From positions 1 through 64,000 of the forward strand of contig NZ_FOIB01000005.1 of assembly GCF_900111765.1 (NCBI RefSeq): a stretch of 64,000 nt of DNA. The letters are read 5' to 3'. Positions 41,162-49,902 of the stretch are shown here, piece by piece. Within the stretch, counting starts at the first letter, position 1. The number at the start of each line of letters is the position of its first letter. Under the pieces are notes generated by a model, which did not search any database, was not told the origin of the DNA, and saw only the letters and a list, made by a program, of their open reading frames with translations. This DNA comes from Myxococcus fulvus. GTDB lineage: Bacteria; Myxococcota; Myxococcia; Myxococcales; Myxococcaceae. The position numbers and the translations under genes are program-made.

Positions 41162-42364
41162 TCAAAGCGACTTGCCCGCGGCCACCATCGCCGTGCCCAC
41201 GTGGTGACGAATCTCGTCCACGCGCGCGTCCCAGCTCTCGTTGAAGATCTTCTCCGCGCGCTCACGGCTGGGGCCCGGGCCCTCCGCGAGGCACTCGTCC
41301 ACCTTGGCCACGAAGTCCTCGGTGGATTTGGCGATCTTGCACAGGCCGACCTTGCGGACCTCCGGCAGGTCCGTGGACACCACCGGCAGACCCGAGGCCA
41401 GGTACTCGCGCACCTTGAGCGGGTTGGCGTTCAGCGTCAGCTCGCTGATCTTGAACGGCATCAGCGCCACGTCGAACGCGCGGCTGTACCCCGGCAGGTC
41501 CGCGTACGCCTTGCGGCCGAGCATGTGGATGTTCGGCTCGGCCCGCAGCCGGGAGTCATCGCAGTCCGGCGTCGTCTTGCCGATGATGACCACCGAGCCC
41601 TCGGGGTGCGCGCGCGCCGTGGCGATGATGGCGTCCTGGTCCACCCAGTCCGCCACCAGCCCGAAGAAGCCGATGACCGGCTTGGGCAGGTTCGCGATGT
41701 CCGCGGGGATGACCGTGGTCGGATCACACGCCTTCACGAAGTGGCGGAAGTCCGTGCCGTGACGCACCAGCACCGTGCGCGGATTGACGCGGGACTTGTT
41801 GTCCCTGAGGCGCTCGGCGGAGGTGATGCACAGGTCCGCCCGGCGCAGGAGCCGGTCCTCGAGCTCCGCGATGTGCCGGCCGTTGGTGTCGCTGAAGGCG
41901 GAGAACTCGTCCACGCAGTGGTAGACGACGAACTCCTCACCCAGCGTGCCCGACACGGGCGCGGACGCGGGCAGGAAGCTCCAGGAGATGGGCCGCTGGA
42001 AGTTCAGCTGCTTCATCGCCCGGCGCACCTGCAGCCGGAGCAGCTCGCGGTTCGCCCCGCGCACCATCTCCGAGCCGTAGAACGGAATGGCCAGCGGCGA
42101 CAGGACGTGGAGGTTGGGCTCCACCTCCCGCAGGCCCTGCGTGAAGCGCTCCAGCTTGGAGAAGATGCGCTTCACGTCGTGCGCGTTCGCCTTCGGCGCG
42201 CGGTTGCCGATGCTGTTCACCCAGAGGATGCGGTTGTCCTTGGAGAGGATCCGCATGATGTGGACCTTGGACAGCGGATCGCCATCCCAGTCGTTGGAGA
42301 ACACCACCAGGTCGCGCCCTCGGAGCGCCCGGCGCGTCAAATCCAGGTCATCACTGCGACGCAT
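41162..42364 (-). CDS. Glycosyltransferase family 1-type (GT-B)
   Basis: The 400-residue protein has a GT-B layout. The N-terminal half includes VVFSNDWDGDPLSKVHIM and VYHCVDEFSAFSDT; the C-terminal half has PVIGFFGLVADWVDQDAI, GSVVIIGKTTPD and the nucleotide-sugar motif NANPLKVREYLASGLPVVSTDLPEV. The EYLASG element corresponds to the E-x7-E area of retaining GTs. It is the last gene of the polysaccharide operon (46805 to 41162, minus strand). The donor sugar is not predictable. Confidence 0.85.
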   Translation of the reverse strand: MRRSDDLDLTRRALRGRDLVVFSNDWDGDPLSKVHIMRILSKDNRILWVNSIGNRAPKANAHDVKRIFSKLERFTQGLREVEPNLHVLSPLAIPFYGSEMVRGANRELLRLQVRRAMKQLNFQRPISWSFLPASAPVSGTLGEEFVVYHCVDEFSAFSDTNGRHIAELEDRLLRRADLCITSAERLRDNKSRVNPRTVLVRHGTDFRHFVKACDPTTVIPADIANLPKPVIGFFGLVADWVDQDAIIATARAHPEGSVVIIGKTTPDCDDSRLRAEPNIHMLGRKAYADLPGYSRAFDVALMPFKISELTLNANPLKVREYLASGLPVVSTDLPEVRKVGLCKIAKSTEDFVAKVDECLAEGPGPSRERAEKIFNESWDARVDEIRHHVGTAMVAAGKSL

Positions 42365-42392
42365 CTCTCATCTCCCCTGTGTCTGAATTCCT

Positions 42393-42407
42393 CGCGGGAG
42401 TCCCGCG
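42393..42407 (-). terminator. Short palindrome between two glycosyltransferase genes
   Basis: CGCGGGA and TCCCGCG arms (7 bp) are separated by one base in the 63-base spacer between the two glycosyltransferase genes. It may be a processing site, a weak terminator or an operator. No T-tract is present. Confidence 0.3.
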
Positions 42408-42427
42408 AATCTCGTGTGAAGAACCGC

Positions 42428-43489
42428 TCATGCCGCGGGCGCCGCCTGCACGGGCGCGGACCGACGAGGCGCCAGCGCCTCGTACAGCTCCAGCAACACC
42501 GGCCCCACGTCGGGCGAGGCCACCTTCGCGGGCCCCGCCGCCACCGCCTCGCCAATGCTCGTCGCGAGTGACGCCGCGTCCCCTGCCCGGAACAACCGCG
42601 TCCCCTCCGGCCGCGCGCAGACGTCGCTCGCCACGCAGGGCACGCCCAGGGCCAGCGACTCGCGCACGGAGATGGAGTCCCCGTCGTGCGTCGTGGGCCG
42701 CAGGAAGACGTCGCTGCGCGCGATGAGCCCCAGCGCCGCGGGGTGGTCCAGCTCGCCCAGCACCTCGAGCTGCCCCGCCACGCCCAGCTCGCGCGCGTCG
42801 CGGATCAACTCCTCGGAGTTCGTCCCGGGGCCGAACAGCGCCAGCCCCACGTCCGGATGTGACTCCATCAACTTGCGCAGCGCCCGGAAGGCCACCTTGC
42901 GCCCGTACACGGGCGAGGGGTGGTGCGCCATCGTCAACAACGGTCGACGCCGCGCCCTCGCGGCCTCCACCTTCACGGGCACTTCTCCCGCCTGCACCTG
43001 CGAGGCGCAGAAGGCCGGCTGCACCAGGACCTTGTCCGCCGGCACGCCGCACGACAGCAGCGCCTCACGCACCGCCAGCGAGACGGCGATGATGCGCGTG
43101 TAGCCCGCGAGCGCCACCCGGGCGAACGCGCGCCTTGCCGCGGACGCCGCCAGGTAGTCCGGCAGCAGCCCCGAGTGCAGCGTGATGAAGCGAGGCGCCC
43201 GACCCGCGGGCACCCCGGCCACCATGGCCGCGAGCAGCCACGCCTTGGGGTTGTTCCCGCTGGTGTGGACATGCACCGTCCACCCCGAGGCGAGAAACCC
43301 GGTCAGCCTGAGGCCGAAGTGAGCGGGGCTTCGCACCGGGAGAACGTCCGGAACCGGCCGGCCGCCCTTCCCGATGTCCAGCACCTTCGCTTCGACCCCA
43401 CGGCTGCGCAGGAACCGATGAAGTTGTTGAACGTGAATCGCCACGCCCCCGAACGGAGGCGGATGGTCTCCCACGAGGAGCACGCGCAT
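42428..43489 (-). CDS. Glycosyltransferase family 4
   Basis: The 353-residue GT-B enzyme begins MRVLLVGDHPPPFGGVAIHV, the typical GT4 N-terminus. The C-terminal half has LLTMAHHPSPVYGRKVAFRAL, GLALFGPGTNSEEL and the motif PTTHDGDSISVRESLALGVP, whose Glu residues bind the donor diphosphate sugar. It transfers a sugar to a lipid-linked or growing polysaccharide on the cytoplasmic face. The acetyltransferase gene ends (minus strand) eight bases before its start. Confidence 0.88.
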   Translation of the reverse strand: MRVLLVGDHPPPFGGVAIHVQQLHRFLRSRGVEAKVLDIGKGGRPVPDVLPVRSPAHFGLRLTGFLASGWTVHVHTSGNNPKAWLLAAMVAGVPAGRAPRFITLHSGLLPDYLAASAARRAFARVALAGYTRIIAVSLAVREALLSCGVPADKVLVQPAFCASQVQAGEVPVKVEAARARRRPLLTMAHHPSPVYGRKVAFRALRKLMESHPDVGLALFGPGTNSEELIRDARELGVAGQLEVLGELDHPAALGLIARSDVFLRPTTHDGDSISVRESLALGVPCVASDVCARPEGTRLFRAGDAASLATSIGEAVAAGPAKVASPDVGPVLLELYEALAPRRSAPVQAAPAA

Positions 43490-43497
43490 GGCAGGCC

Positions 43498-44016
43498 CTA
43501 GCTCGGCACCGACGCCGAAGGAGGCACCGCCGACAGCGGCGAGCGACGCGGCAGGAGCCCCATCTCCCGCTGGTACGTGGTCAACGGGTCCGGATCCTGC
43601 CGGATGACCCGCGCGGGGATGCCCGCCACCACCGAGCCCGGCGCCACGTCCTTGAGCACCACGGCGTTGGCGCCGATGACGGCGAAGTCACCGATGTGGA
43701 TGTTGCCCAGAATCTTGGCGCCCGCGCCCACCCGCACGTAGTCGCCGATGATGGGCGCGCCCTCGATGCCCGAGCGTCCACCAATCGTCACCTGCTGCGA
43801 GATGAGGCAGTGGCGGCCAATCTTCGCCGCCTTGTGGATGACGACGCCGATTCCGCCGTAGCCCAGCTGCGTCCCCTCGCCGATGTCGGCCTCGTCCGGG
43901 ACGTAGGAGCTGTGCAGGTAGTAGATGGCCTTGCGCAAGAGCGCGGGCAACAGCGGCACCTTCTTCAGCCGCAGACCGCGAGCCATCCGGTACAACGTCA
44001 TCGCATCGACACCCAT
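43498..44016 (-). CDS. Left-handed-beta-helix acyltransferase (serine acetyltransferase-like)
   Basis: The 172-residue protein has hexapeptide repeats of the LbetaH type: ADIGEGTQLGYGGIGVVIHK, AKIGRHCLISQQVTIGGRSG, GDYVRVGAGAKILGNIHIGD and FAVIGANAVVLKD. These build a trimeric O-acetyltransferase that uses acetyl-CoA. The likely acceptor is a sugar of the exported polysaccharide. I start at 44016 (MGVDAMTLYRMARG), behind GGGAGG; a longer frame from 44097 is poorly supported. It lies between the flippase and GT4 genes. Confidence 0.85.
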   Translation of the reverse strand: MGVDAMTLYRMARGLRLKKVPLLPALLRKAIYYLHSSYVPDEADIGEGTQLGYGGIGVVIHKAAKIGRHCLISQQVTIGGRSGIEGAPIIGDYVRVGAGAKILGNIHIGDFAVIGANAVVLKDVAPGSVVAGIPARVIRQDPDPLTTYQREMGLLPRRSPLSAVPPSASVPS

Positions 44017-44109
44017 CCACGCCTCCCTGACCCAACCTCGCGACGGGGAGCAACCTAGGTACCGCTCCCCCAGGAGGGAAGTAGGCCCCAGGCGCATCCC
44101 GACTTTTCC

Positions 44110-45627
44110 TCAGGCCGTCCTCCGGGGACGCAGCCCCGCGAGCACCGCCAGCGGCCGCACGCCCGCGACGTACAGCATCACCACGTAGCCCACCGAGAAC
44201 AGCACCCCGGCCACCGCCAGGGGCAGCACGCGCCAGAAGAAGCCCTGGGGCAGGTGCCCCCAGGCCCCCTGCGCCGCCGACCGGAGCACGAACACGGCCA
44301 GCCCCGCCGCCCCCGCCGCCAGCGACGCGCGCCCCAGCTCCCGCCACGGGATGACGTCCACCAGACGCAAGGAGCGTCGGGGCGTGGACAGCGCCGCCGG
44401 AATCCGGGTGAGCAAGAGCACCTTGCCCACCACCTCCGCCACCGCCCACGAGCCGATGCCGCCCATCATCCCCAGGTGCTTCACGCCGAAGTACACCAGC
44501 GGCACCGTCACCGCCGCCTTCACCGCGTACGAGACGAAGATGGCCCGCGTCAGCCCGCGCGCCCGGAGCGTCCCGTCCATGGGCAGGATGGAGAGCACCA
44601 CCCCGAGCACGCTGATGCGGAACACCGGCACGGCCGGCAGGAACTTCTCGCCGAACAGCGCGCCGATGAACTCCGGCGCCGCCGCGAAGAGGAACGCCGC
44701 GAAGGGCAGGAACACATACGCCAGCTTTCCGGCCGCCTCGCGGAACGCGTCCACGCCCTCCTCCAGGCGCCCTTCCCGCTCCAGCTCCCCCAGGCGCACC
44801 ATCAGCACCTCGCTGGTGGGCGTGTAGAGCAGGTCCACCACCGGCAGCTGGAAGCAGCCCACGCGGTACAGCGCGTACATCGCCGGCGCCACCGCGCCCG
44901 CCACCATGTACAGGTGCGCGTTCTGCTGGGGAATCGCCAGGAACATCGCCGCGCCGAAGGGCGCCGCGTACGCCAGCTGCGCGCGCAACAGCGGCCCGCT
45001 CACCAGGGGCCCCGTGACACCGCGCAGACAGACGACCCACGTCGCCACGAAGCGCAGCGCCGTGAAGCCGCACACCGCCACCATCAGCCCGTGCAACGAG
45101 AAGCCGAGGAGCGGCGGCAGCACCATCACCGAGGCCCGCACCGCGTCCGACACCAGGTACACCACGGCCGAGGCCTTGGTGCGCCCCTGCGCCGTGAGCG
45201 ACACCTCCAGCGGGAAGCTGCCCAGCAGGAACGCGGTGTAGGCCGCCAGCTCCCACCGGTACTCGAGCAACTGGGGGTTGGAGAACCACGCCGCCACCGG
45301 GCCCATCAACGCGAAGACGAGCAGCGCGCCCAACACGCCCGCGCCCGACATGAACAGCAGCGTCTGCCCCAGGTACGGCCGCTTCTCGCCGGTGCGCGGC
45401 AGGAAGTAGTACAGGCTCTGCACCACGCCGAACGGCAGCACGTAGTAGAGCGTCGTGGCGATGAGGAACAGCTGGTAGTACGTGCCGTACTCGTCCAGGT
45501 GCAGCACCCGGGCGAGCACGAGCGGAATGGACAGCGTCAGCCCGGCGGTGAACAGCCGGGCCAACACCAGGGGACCGGCGCGGCCGAGGAACGAGCCCCC
45601 CGCCGCCGGTGATGCGGCTCCGCTCAC
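44110..45627 (-). CDS. Wzx-type polysaccharide flippase (PST/MOP superfamily)
   Basis: The 505-residue protein has 12-14 hydrophobic helices and the MOP-superfamily opening (ARLFTAGLTLSIPLVLARVL then DEYGTYYQLFLI). It would flip undecaprenyl-linked oligosaccharide units across the inner membrane. The GTG start (45627-45625), behind AAGGAGG, overlaps the deacetylase stop (GTGA), showing coupling. No Wzy polymerase or export Wza/Wzc gene is in the window, so partners must lie elsewhere. Confidence 0.85.
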   Translation of the reverse strand: MSGAASPAAGGSFLGRAGPLVLARLFTAGLTLSIPLVLARVLHLDEYGTYYQLFLIATTLYYVLPFGVVQSLYYFLPRTGEKRPYLGQTLLFMSGAGVLGALLVFALMGPVAAWFSNPQLLEYRWELAAYTAFLLGSFPLEVSLTAQGRTKASAVVYLVSDAVRASVMVLPPLLGFSLHGLMVAVCGFTALRFVATWVVCLRGVTGPLVSGPLLRAQLAYAAPFGAAMFLAIPQQNAHLYMVAGAVAPAMYALYRVGCFQLPVVDLLYTPTSEVLMVRLGELEREGRLEEGVDAFREAAGKLAYVFLPFAAFLFAAAPEFIGALFGEKFLPAVPVFRISVLGVVLSILPMDGTLRARGLTRAIFVSYAVKAAVTVPLVYFGVKHLGMMGGIGSWAVAEVVGKVLLLTRIPAALSTPRRSLRLVDVIPWRELGRASLAAGAAGLAVFVLRSAAQGAWGHLPQGFFWRVLPLAVAGVLFSVGYVVMLYVAGVRPLAVLAGLRPRRTA

Positions 45628-46805
45628 GGAGCCTCCTTCAGGGCCACTCCGTCGGGCGTCGCCAGCACGTTGCCCAGCAGGCTGCCGCGGAAGGAGTGCG
45701 TCCTGCGCCCCGGCACCGGGCGGCTCACGCCGAGCAGCCCGAAGCAGTCATCCAGCTGGCAGCCGGTGAGCGGCGACGAGTAGTCCCCGAGCATCCCCAG
45801 GCTGAAGTTCTCCCACAGCACCTTGCGCTTGAGGGTGAACGGATCCCCACCGATGCGGTTGGGCAGGTCCTCCGTCGTCACGCCCGAGCGGAAGCCGTTC
45901 GAGGCGAGCACGCGGATGACCTCGTCCGAGTACCACCCGTTGCAGTACGCGAAGTCGCGCACCTGGATGCCCACCTCCGCCTCGATGGTCCGCTTGGACT
46001 CCAGAATCTCCTGCTCCACCACCGCCTGCGGCTCCAGCGTCAACACCGTGTGCCCCAACGTGTGCGCGCCGAACTCGAACCCGTCGCGCGCCATGCGGCG
46101 CACCTCGTCCCAGTTCATGACGTCGCCCTGCTCGGGCACCAGGTCCTGGCCACCGCCGAGCTGCTGCTCCAGCGCGTCGATGATGGCCGTCAGCACCCGC
46201 GTGGGGTGCTCCCCGATGAAGTCATCCAGCGCCGCGGACACCGTCTTCTGCCCGGAGAGGATGGGGCCCAAGAGCTCCATCGACGCCTCCGGCAGCGCCG
46301 CGTACACCGGGTGGTAGTGCCGCTCCTGCGCGCGCCTGAGCAGGTGGAAGAGGCGGTCATGGTTGAACCGCCGCTTCGTGCCGATGAACGCTGTTGGCAG
46401 ATAGGTGATGGCCGGCACGCCCATCTGCTTCAGGATGGGGTACGCGTACCGGTACACGTCCCGGTACCCGTCGTCGAAGGTGATGACGCACAGGTCCTTC
46501 TTCGCCACCCTCCGACCCGACATCACATCCACCGCGTCGCCAATCGACGCCAGCTCGAAGCCGGCCGCCGAGGCCTCCTCGAGATGACGCCGGAACGTCT
46601 CCTGGCTGATGAGCAACCCCGGGATGGAGCGCTGAAGCTCCCCGGTGAAGTCGCTCACCACGCGGTGATAACTCACGATGAGGATGCGCCTGCCACCCGA
46701 CTGCACCCTCCGATAGGCCGCCATCGCCCGACGCATGCCGCTGTAGTGCAGCACGCCAGCGGCCGCCGCCTTGACCGCCCTCCGCAAGACCCTCGCCGTT
46801 GCCAT
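45624..46805 (-). CDS. Polysaccharide deacetylase (CE4)
   Basis: The 393-residue enzyme is a NodB-type deacetylase: metal-binding ITFDDGYRD (Asp-Asp), the HxxxH zinc motif in GAHTLGH, and the barrel elements PAITYLPTAFIG and RSGVTTED. It removes N-acetyl groups from a polysaccharide or, less likely, peptidoglycan. The ATG at 46805 follows GGAGGGCG; a longer frame from 46877 lacks support. No signal peptide is clear, so action on cytoplasmic, lipid-linked precursors is possible. It is the first gene of the polysaccharide operon. Confidence 0.85.
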   Translation of the reverse strand: MATARVLRRAVKAAAAGVLHYSGMRRAMAAYRRVQSGGRRILIVSYHRVVSDFTGELQRSIPGLLISQETFRRHLEEASAAGFELASIGDAVDVMSGRRVAKKDLCVITFDDGYRDVYRYAYPILKQMGVPAITYLPTAFIGTKRRFNHDRLFHLLRRAQERHYHPVYAALPEASMELLGPILSGQKTVSAALDDFIGEHPTRVLTAIIDALEQQLGGGQDLVPEQGDVMNWDEVRRMARDGFEFGAHTLGHTVLTLEPQAVVEQEILESKRTIEAEVGIQVRDFAYCNGWYSDEVIRVLASNGFRSGVTTEDLPNRIGGDPFTLKRKVLWENFSLGMLGDYSSPLTGCQLDDCFGLLGVSRPVPGRRTHSFRGSLLGNVLATPDGVALKEAP

Positions 46806-47124
46806 CACGCCCTCCGCGGAAAAGGAACCCCTGGCCCACGTTCCCCTCAGGGAACTTCCAACTCGCGCGGGAGCCATTGCAGGGGTGATGCCATAGCCGA
46901 TTCAGGCGCCTGACGTCCGCGCTCGGGGCGAAGCCCGGCGGGACGAGAGGGATGACGACGGCTGGACACGTTGGAGCAGGGAAACACGGCGGACCACGCG
47001 GGCACACCGTGCCCCACCCATTGGAAAAACTTTCCTGTCTTCAGGGTCGCCCCACCCCTGGCCGGCCAGCCGCCCGGGTTTCACTGGATGACAGTTGCGA
47101 TTCCGGATACGAACCAGCATCCCG
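46806..47124. other. Divergent intergenic region between the polysaccharide and ccm operons
   Basis: This 319-base gap must hold promoters for both operons. It shows a short palindrome GTTCCC-CTCA-GGGAAC around 46841-46856, just upstream of the deacetylase, and an AT-richer stretch near 47020-47040 on the ccm side. I could not find a convincing sigma-70 or sigma-54 promoter. A sigma-54-like match near 47087-47100 has the wrong spacing. No open frame looks coding. Confidence 0.35.
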
Positions 47125-47784
47125 ATGACTCCCCACTCCGCCGCTGCCGCGCTCGCGTTGCATGACGTCAGCAAGCGCTATGGACGTCGCTGGGCGCTGG
47201 CGCGTCTGACGTACTCGCTCCCCGCCGGGCGCTCGCTGCTGCTCACCGGCCACAACGGCTCCGGCAAGACGACGCTCCTGCGCATGCTCGCCACCGCGCT
47301 GAGCCCCACCGCGGGCCGCGTGGAGGTGTTGGGCAAGGACGCCGTCGTCCACCGCGACGAGCTGCGCCGCGACGTGGCGCTCCTGTCCCACGCCAGCTTC
47401 CTCTACGAGGACCTCACCGCGCACCAGAACCTCACCGTGCTGGCGCGGCTGCTGGGGCACCCCTCGCCGAAGGACGCGGCGGAGGGCCTGCTCGGCCGGG
47501 TGGGCCTGGGCAAGCGCTCCGACAACCCGGTGCGCGGCTTCAGCGCCGGCATGCGCAAGCGCCTGGCCATCGCCCGGCTCCTCATGAAGGCCCCGACCCT
47601 CGCGCTCCTCGACGAGCCCTTCGGCGAGCTGGACCCGGAAGGCATCCGAGAGATGGAGGGCATCATCGCCCAGCTCAAGTCGAGCGGCGTCACGGTGGTA
47701 TTGGCAACGCACCTCATCGACCAGGGGCTGTCCCTGTGCGAGGAGCGCCTGCACCTGCAGGACGGACGGGCGGTGTTGGCGTGA
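47125..47784 (+). CDS. ccmA: Haem exporter ATPase CcmA
   Basis: CcmA is the ABC ATPase of the CcmABCD complex, which releases holo-CcmE during cytochrome c maturation. The 219-residue protein has Walker A GHNGSGKTT, a signature FSAGMRKRLAIARLL (LSGGQ variant) and Walker B LALLDEPF. The ATG at 47125 is used; the longer frame from 47095 adds ten unlikely residues. It is the first gene of the ccm operon and overlaps ccmB (GTGA). Confidence 0.9.
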   Translation: MTPHSAAAALALHDVSKRYGRRWALARLTYSLPAGRSLLLTGHNGSGKTTLLRMLATALSPTAGRVEVLGKDAVVHRDELRRDVALLSHASFLYEDLTAHQNLTVLARLLGHPSPKDAAEGLLGRVGLGKRSDNPVRGFSAGMRKRLAIARLLMKAPTLALLDEPFGELDPEGIREMEGIIAQLKSSGVTVVLATHLIDQGLSLCEERLHLQDGRAVLA

Positions 47785-48494
47785 ATCTGCCAACAAGCCC
47801 CTCGCGCCCCCGGCCCATCGGCCTCATCGGCGCCACGCTGGCCCTGCTGCGCAAGGACCTGCTCATCGAGTGGCGCACGCGCGCGCGCCTCAACGCCATC
47901 GTCTTCTTCGCGATGGCCACCCTGCTGATGTTCTCCTTCGCGCTGGGCCCGGACACGCGCCTGTTGGAGAAGAACGCCGGCGGCTACTTCTGGCTGGCCA
48001 TCCTCTTCGCCAGCGTGCTCGCCCTGGGCGAGTCCTTCCGCGTCGAGTCCGAGAACGCCTGCATGGACGGCGTGCGACTGGCCCCCGCCGACCCCCGCGC
48101 CATCTACCTGTCCAAGGCCCTGGGCAACGCGCTGCTCCTCGTCGCGCTGGGCCTCCTGCTCCTGCCCGTCATGGTCGCCCTGTACGGAGTGCGGGTGGTC
48201 ATGGGGGCGGTGGACCTGGGCAGTGTCCTGCTGCTCGGCAGCCTGGCCCTCAGCGCACCGGGAACTGTGTACGCCGCGATTTCCAGCAATGCCCGGGCAA
48301 GGGATGTGCTCCTGCCTCTGCTATTGTTCCCGCTGGTCATCCCTGCCCTGCTGTCCGCGGCCAAGGCGACCACGCTCGTATTGCAGGGAGACCCCATGAA
48401 TCAGTTGGGCTCATGGCTAGGGCTTTTGCTCGGTTTCAATCTGATTTACTGGGGCGTGGGCTTCATGCTCTTCCCTCGCATCATCGAGGACTGA
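47781..48494 (+). CDS. ccmB: Haem exporter permease CcmB
   Basis: CcmB is the membrane partner of CcmA. The 237-residue protein starts at a GTG overlapping the ccmA stop. It has about six hydrophobic helices and the CcmB-family features LRKDLLIEWRTRARLNAIVFF and ESFRVESENACMDGVRLAP near the N-terminus. Length is normal. ccmC starts three bases later. Confidence 0.9.
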   Translation: MNLPTSPSRPRPIGLIGATLALLRKDLLIEWRTRARLNAIVFFAMATLLMFSFALGPDTRLLEKNAGGYFWLAILFASVLALGESFRVESENACMDGVRLAPADPRAIYLSKALGNALLLVALGLLLLPVMVALYGVRVVMGAVDLGSVLLLGSLALSAPGTVYAAISSNARARDVLLPLLLFPLVIPALLSAAKATTLVLQGDPMNQLGSWLGLLLGFNLIYWGVGFMLFPRIIED

Positions 48495-48497
48495 CGG

Positions 48498-49214
48498 ATG
48501 AACAAGCTCATCAAGTGGGGCCTCCCGGTGGTGGGCCTGGGCGTGCTCGCGGCGGGCTGGTGGTTGGGCCTGGCGTGGGCGCCTCCGGACCGGGAGATGG
48601 GTGACGTGCAGCGCATCATGTACGTGCACGTGCCACTCCAGTGGGTGGCCATGCTGGCCATGTTCCTGAACTTCGTGATGGCGGTGGCGCACCTGCTCAA
48701 GTCGAAGCCGGGCTGGAAGCTGGACTCCATGGCGGAGTCGGCGGCCGAGGTGGGGCTGGTGCTGGGCGCGCTGGGCATGGTGACCGGGGCCATCTGGGGC
48801 CGCCCGACGTGGGGCGTCTACTGGTCGTGGGACCCCCGCCTGACGTCGGAGGCCATCATGCTGGTGACGTACACCGGCTATCTGGTGCTGCGACGCTTCG
48901 TGGAGGACCCCGACAAGCGCGCGACGTGGAGCGCGGTGGTGGCGATCCTGGGCGCCATCAACCTGCCCATCGTCTGGTTCTCGGTGCGCTGGTGGAGGAG
49001 CCTGCACCAGGTGCAGTCGAGCCCGAAGACGGTGGATCCGCAGATGGTGCTGCCCCTGCGCGTGGCGGCCATCGGCATGCTGATGGTCACCATCGCCCTG
49101 CTCATCCAGCGCTACCGCATCGCCCTGGCCGAGCGCCGGGCGGAGGTGGCCCTGCCGGACGCGCTGCCCGGTGCGGGCGCGCCGGATGTCCACAACACCC
49201 CGAAGGTGGCCTGA
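48498..49214 (+). CDS. ccmC: Cytochrome c maturation protein CcmC (haem handling)
   Basis: CcmC loads haem onto CcmE in the periplasm. The 238-residue protein has six predicted helices and the WWD motif WGVYWSWDP (105-113), with conserved flanking histidines (His44 in MYVHVPLQW, and the later SLHQ). These bind haem edge-on. The C-terminal tail is extended beyond the usual family end. It lies between ccmB and ccmD. Confidence 0.92.
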   Translation: MNKLIKWGLPVVGLGVLAAGWWLGLAWAPPDREMGDVQRIMYVHVPLQWVAMLAMFLNFVMAVAHLLKSKPGWKLDSMAESAAEVGLVLGALGMVTGAIWGRPTWGVYWSWDPRLTSEAIMLVTYTGYLVLRRFVEDPDKRATWSAVVAILGAINLPIVWFSVRWWRSLHQVQSSPKTVDPQMVLPLRVAAIGMLMVTIALLIQRYRIALAERRAEVALPDALPGAGAPDVHNTPKVA

Positions 49215-49215
49215 C

Positions 49216-49398
49216 ATGATGACGCTGACGACGCTGGGAGTCCTCGCCCAGGCCGCGGGCCAGGTGGGAAGTGGCCGCATCCAGGGGGGGTGGGGTTATG
49301 TCTGGGCCTGCTACGGCATCACCGTGGCCGCGCTCGTGCTTTACTCGCTGTCCCTCTGGCTGCGCCGGCCCCAGGCCTCGCAGGACGCGAAGGAGTAA
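49216..49398 (+). CDS. ccmD: CcmD-like small membrane protein
   Basis: CcmD is a short single-pass protein that helps release CcmE-haem from CcmABC. The 60-residue product starts MMTLTTLGVLAQAAG and has one helix (WGYVWACYGITVAALVLYSL) followed by a basic end (WLRRPQ), as in CcmD. The ATG at 49216 follows directly on the ccmC stop, behind AAGGTGG. Assignment rests on position and topology, as CcmD sequences vary. Confidence 0.8.
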   Translation: MMTLTTLGVLAQAAGQVGSGRIQGGWGYVWACYGITVAALVLYSLSLWLRRPQASQDAKE

Positions 49399-49404
49399 GC
49401 AGTC

Positions 49405-49902
49405 ATGACGCCTGTCGCCCGTAATCGGATCTTCGCCCTGGGAGCGCTGCTCGTGGCCGCCGCTGGCCTGGGCTTCGTCGCCTTCGGCAACATCGGTGAG
49501 AACCTCGTCTACTACTGGAGCCCGTCGGAGATGCTGGCCCAGGGTGACAAGGCCTACACGGCCACCATCCGCCTGGGCGGCGTGGTGCAGCCGGGCAGCA
49601 TCCAGTGGAACGCCGAACACACCACCCTGCACTTCCGCGTCGCCAACGACGTGACGGAGGGCGCCGCCAGCGTGCTGGTGCGCTCCACGGAGACGCCGCC
49701 GCAGATGTTCCGCGACAAGATTGGCGTCGTGGTGGAGGGCACGTACGACGCCTCCGGCGTGTTCAGCTCCAACCGGCTGATGGTGAACCACTCGAACGAG
49801 TACCGCGCCCCCAAGGAAGGCGAGGACCCGAACAAGTGGCGTGAGACGCTGTCGGACGGCACGACGACGGCGAGCGCCACGCCCGGAGCGGAGGCGCGGT
49901 GA
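49405..49902 (+). CDS. ccmE: Haem chaperone CcmE
   Basis: CcmE carries haem through a covalent bond to a histidine before passing it to CcmF/H. The 165-residue protein has an N-terminal anchor (IFALGALLVAAAGLGFVAFG) and an OB-fold domain. The haem motif is NHSNEYRAP: His129 followed by Tyr133 (HxxxY), which corresponds to the conserved His-Tyr pair. It is therefore the His-type CcmE, not the Cys-type found in some delta-proteobacteria. Its stop overlaps the ccmF GTG. Confidence 0.92.
   Translation: MTPVARNRIFALGALLVAAAGLGFVAFGNIGENLVYYWSPSEMLAQGDKAYTATIRLGGVVQPGSIQWNAEHTTLHFRVANDVTEGAASVLVRSTETPPQMFRDKIGVVVEGTYDASGVFSSNRLMVNHSNEYRAPKEGEDPNKWRETLSDGTTTASATPGAEAR

Noticed and set aside
47080..47105. 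A sigma-54 promoter before ccmA
   Set aside because: The GG and GC elements are nine bases apart instead of ten, and the rest of the consensus is weak.
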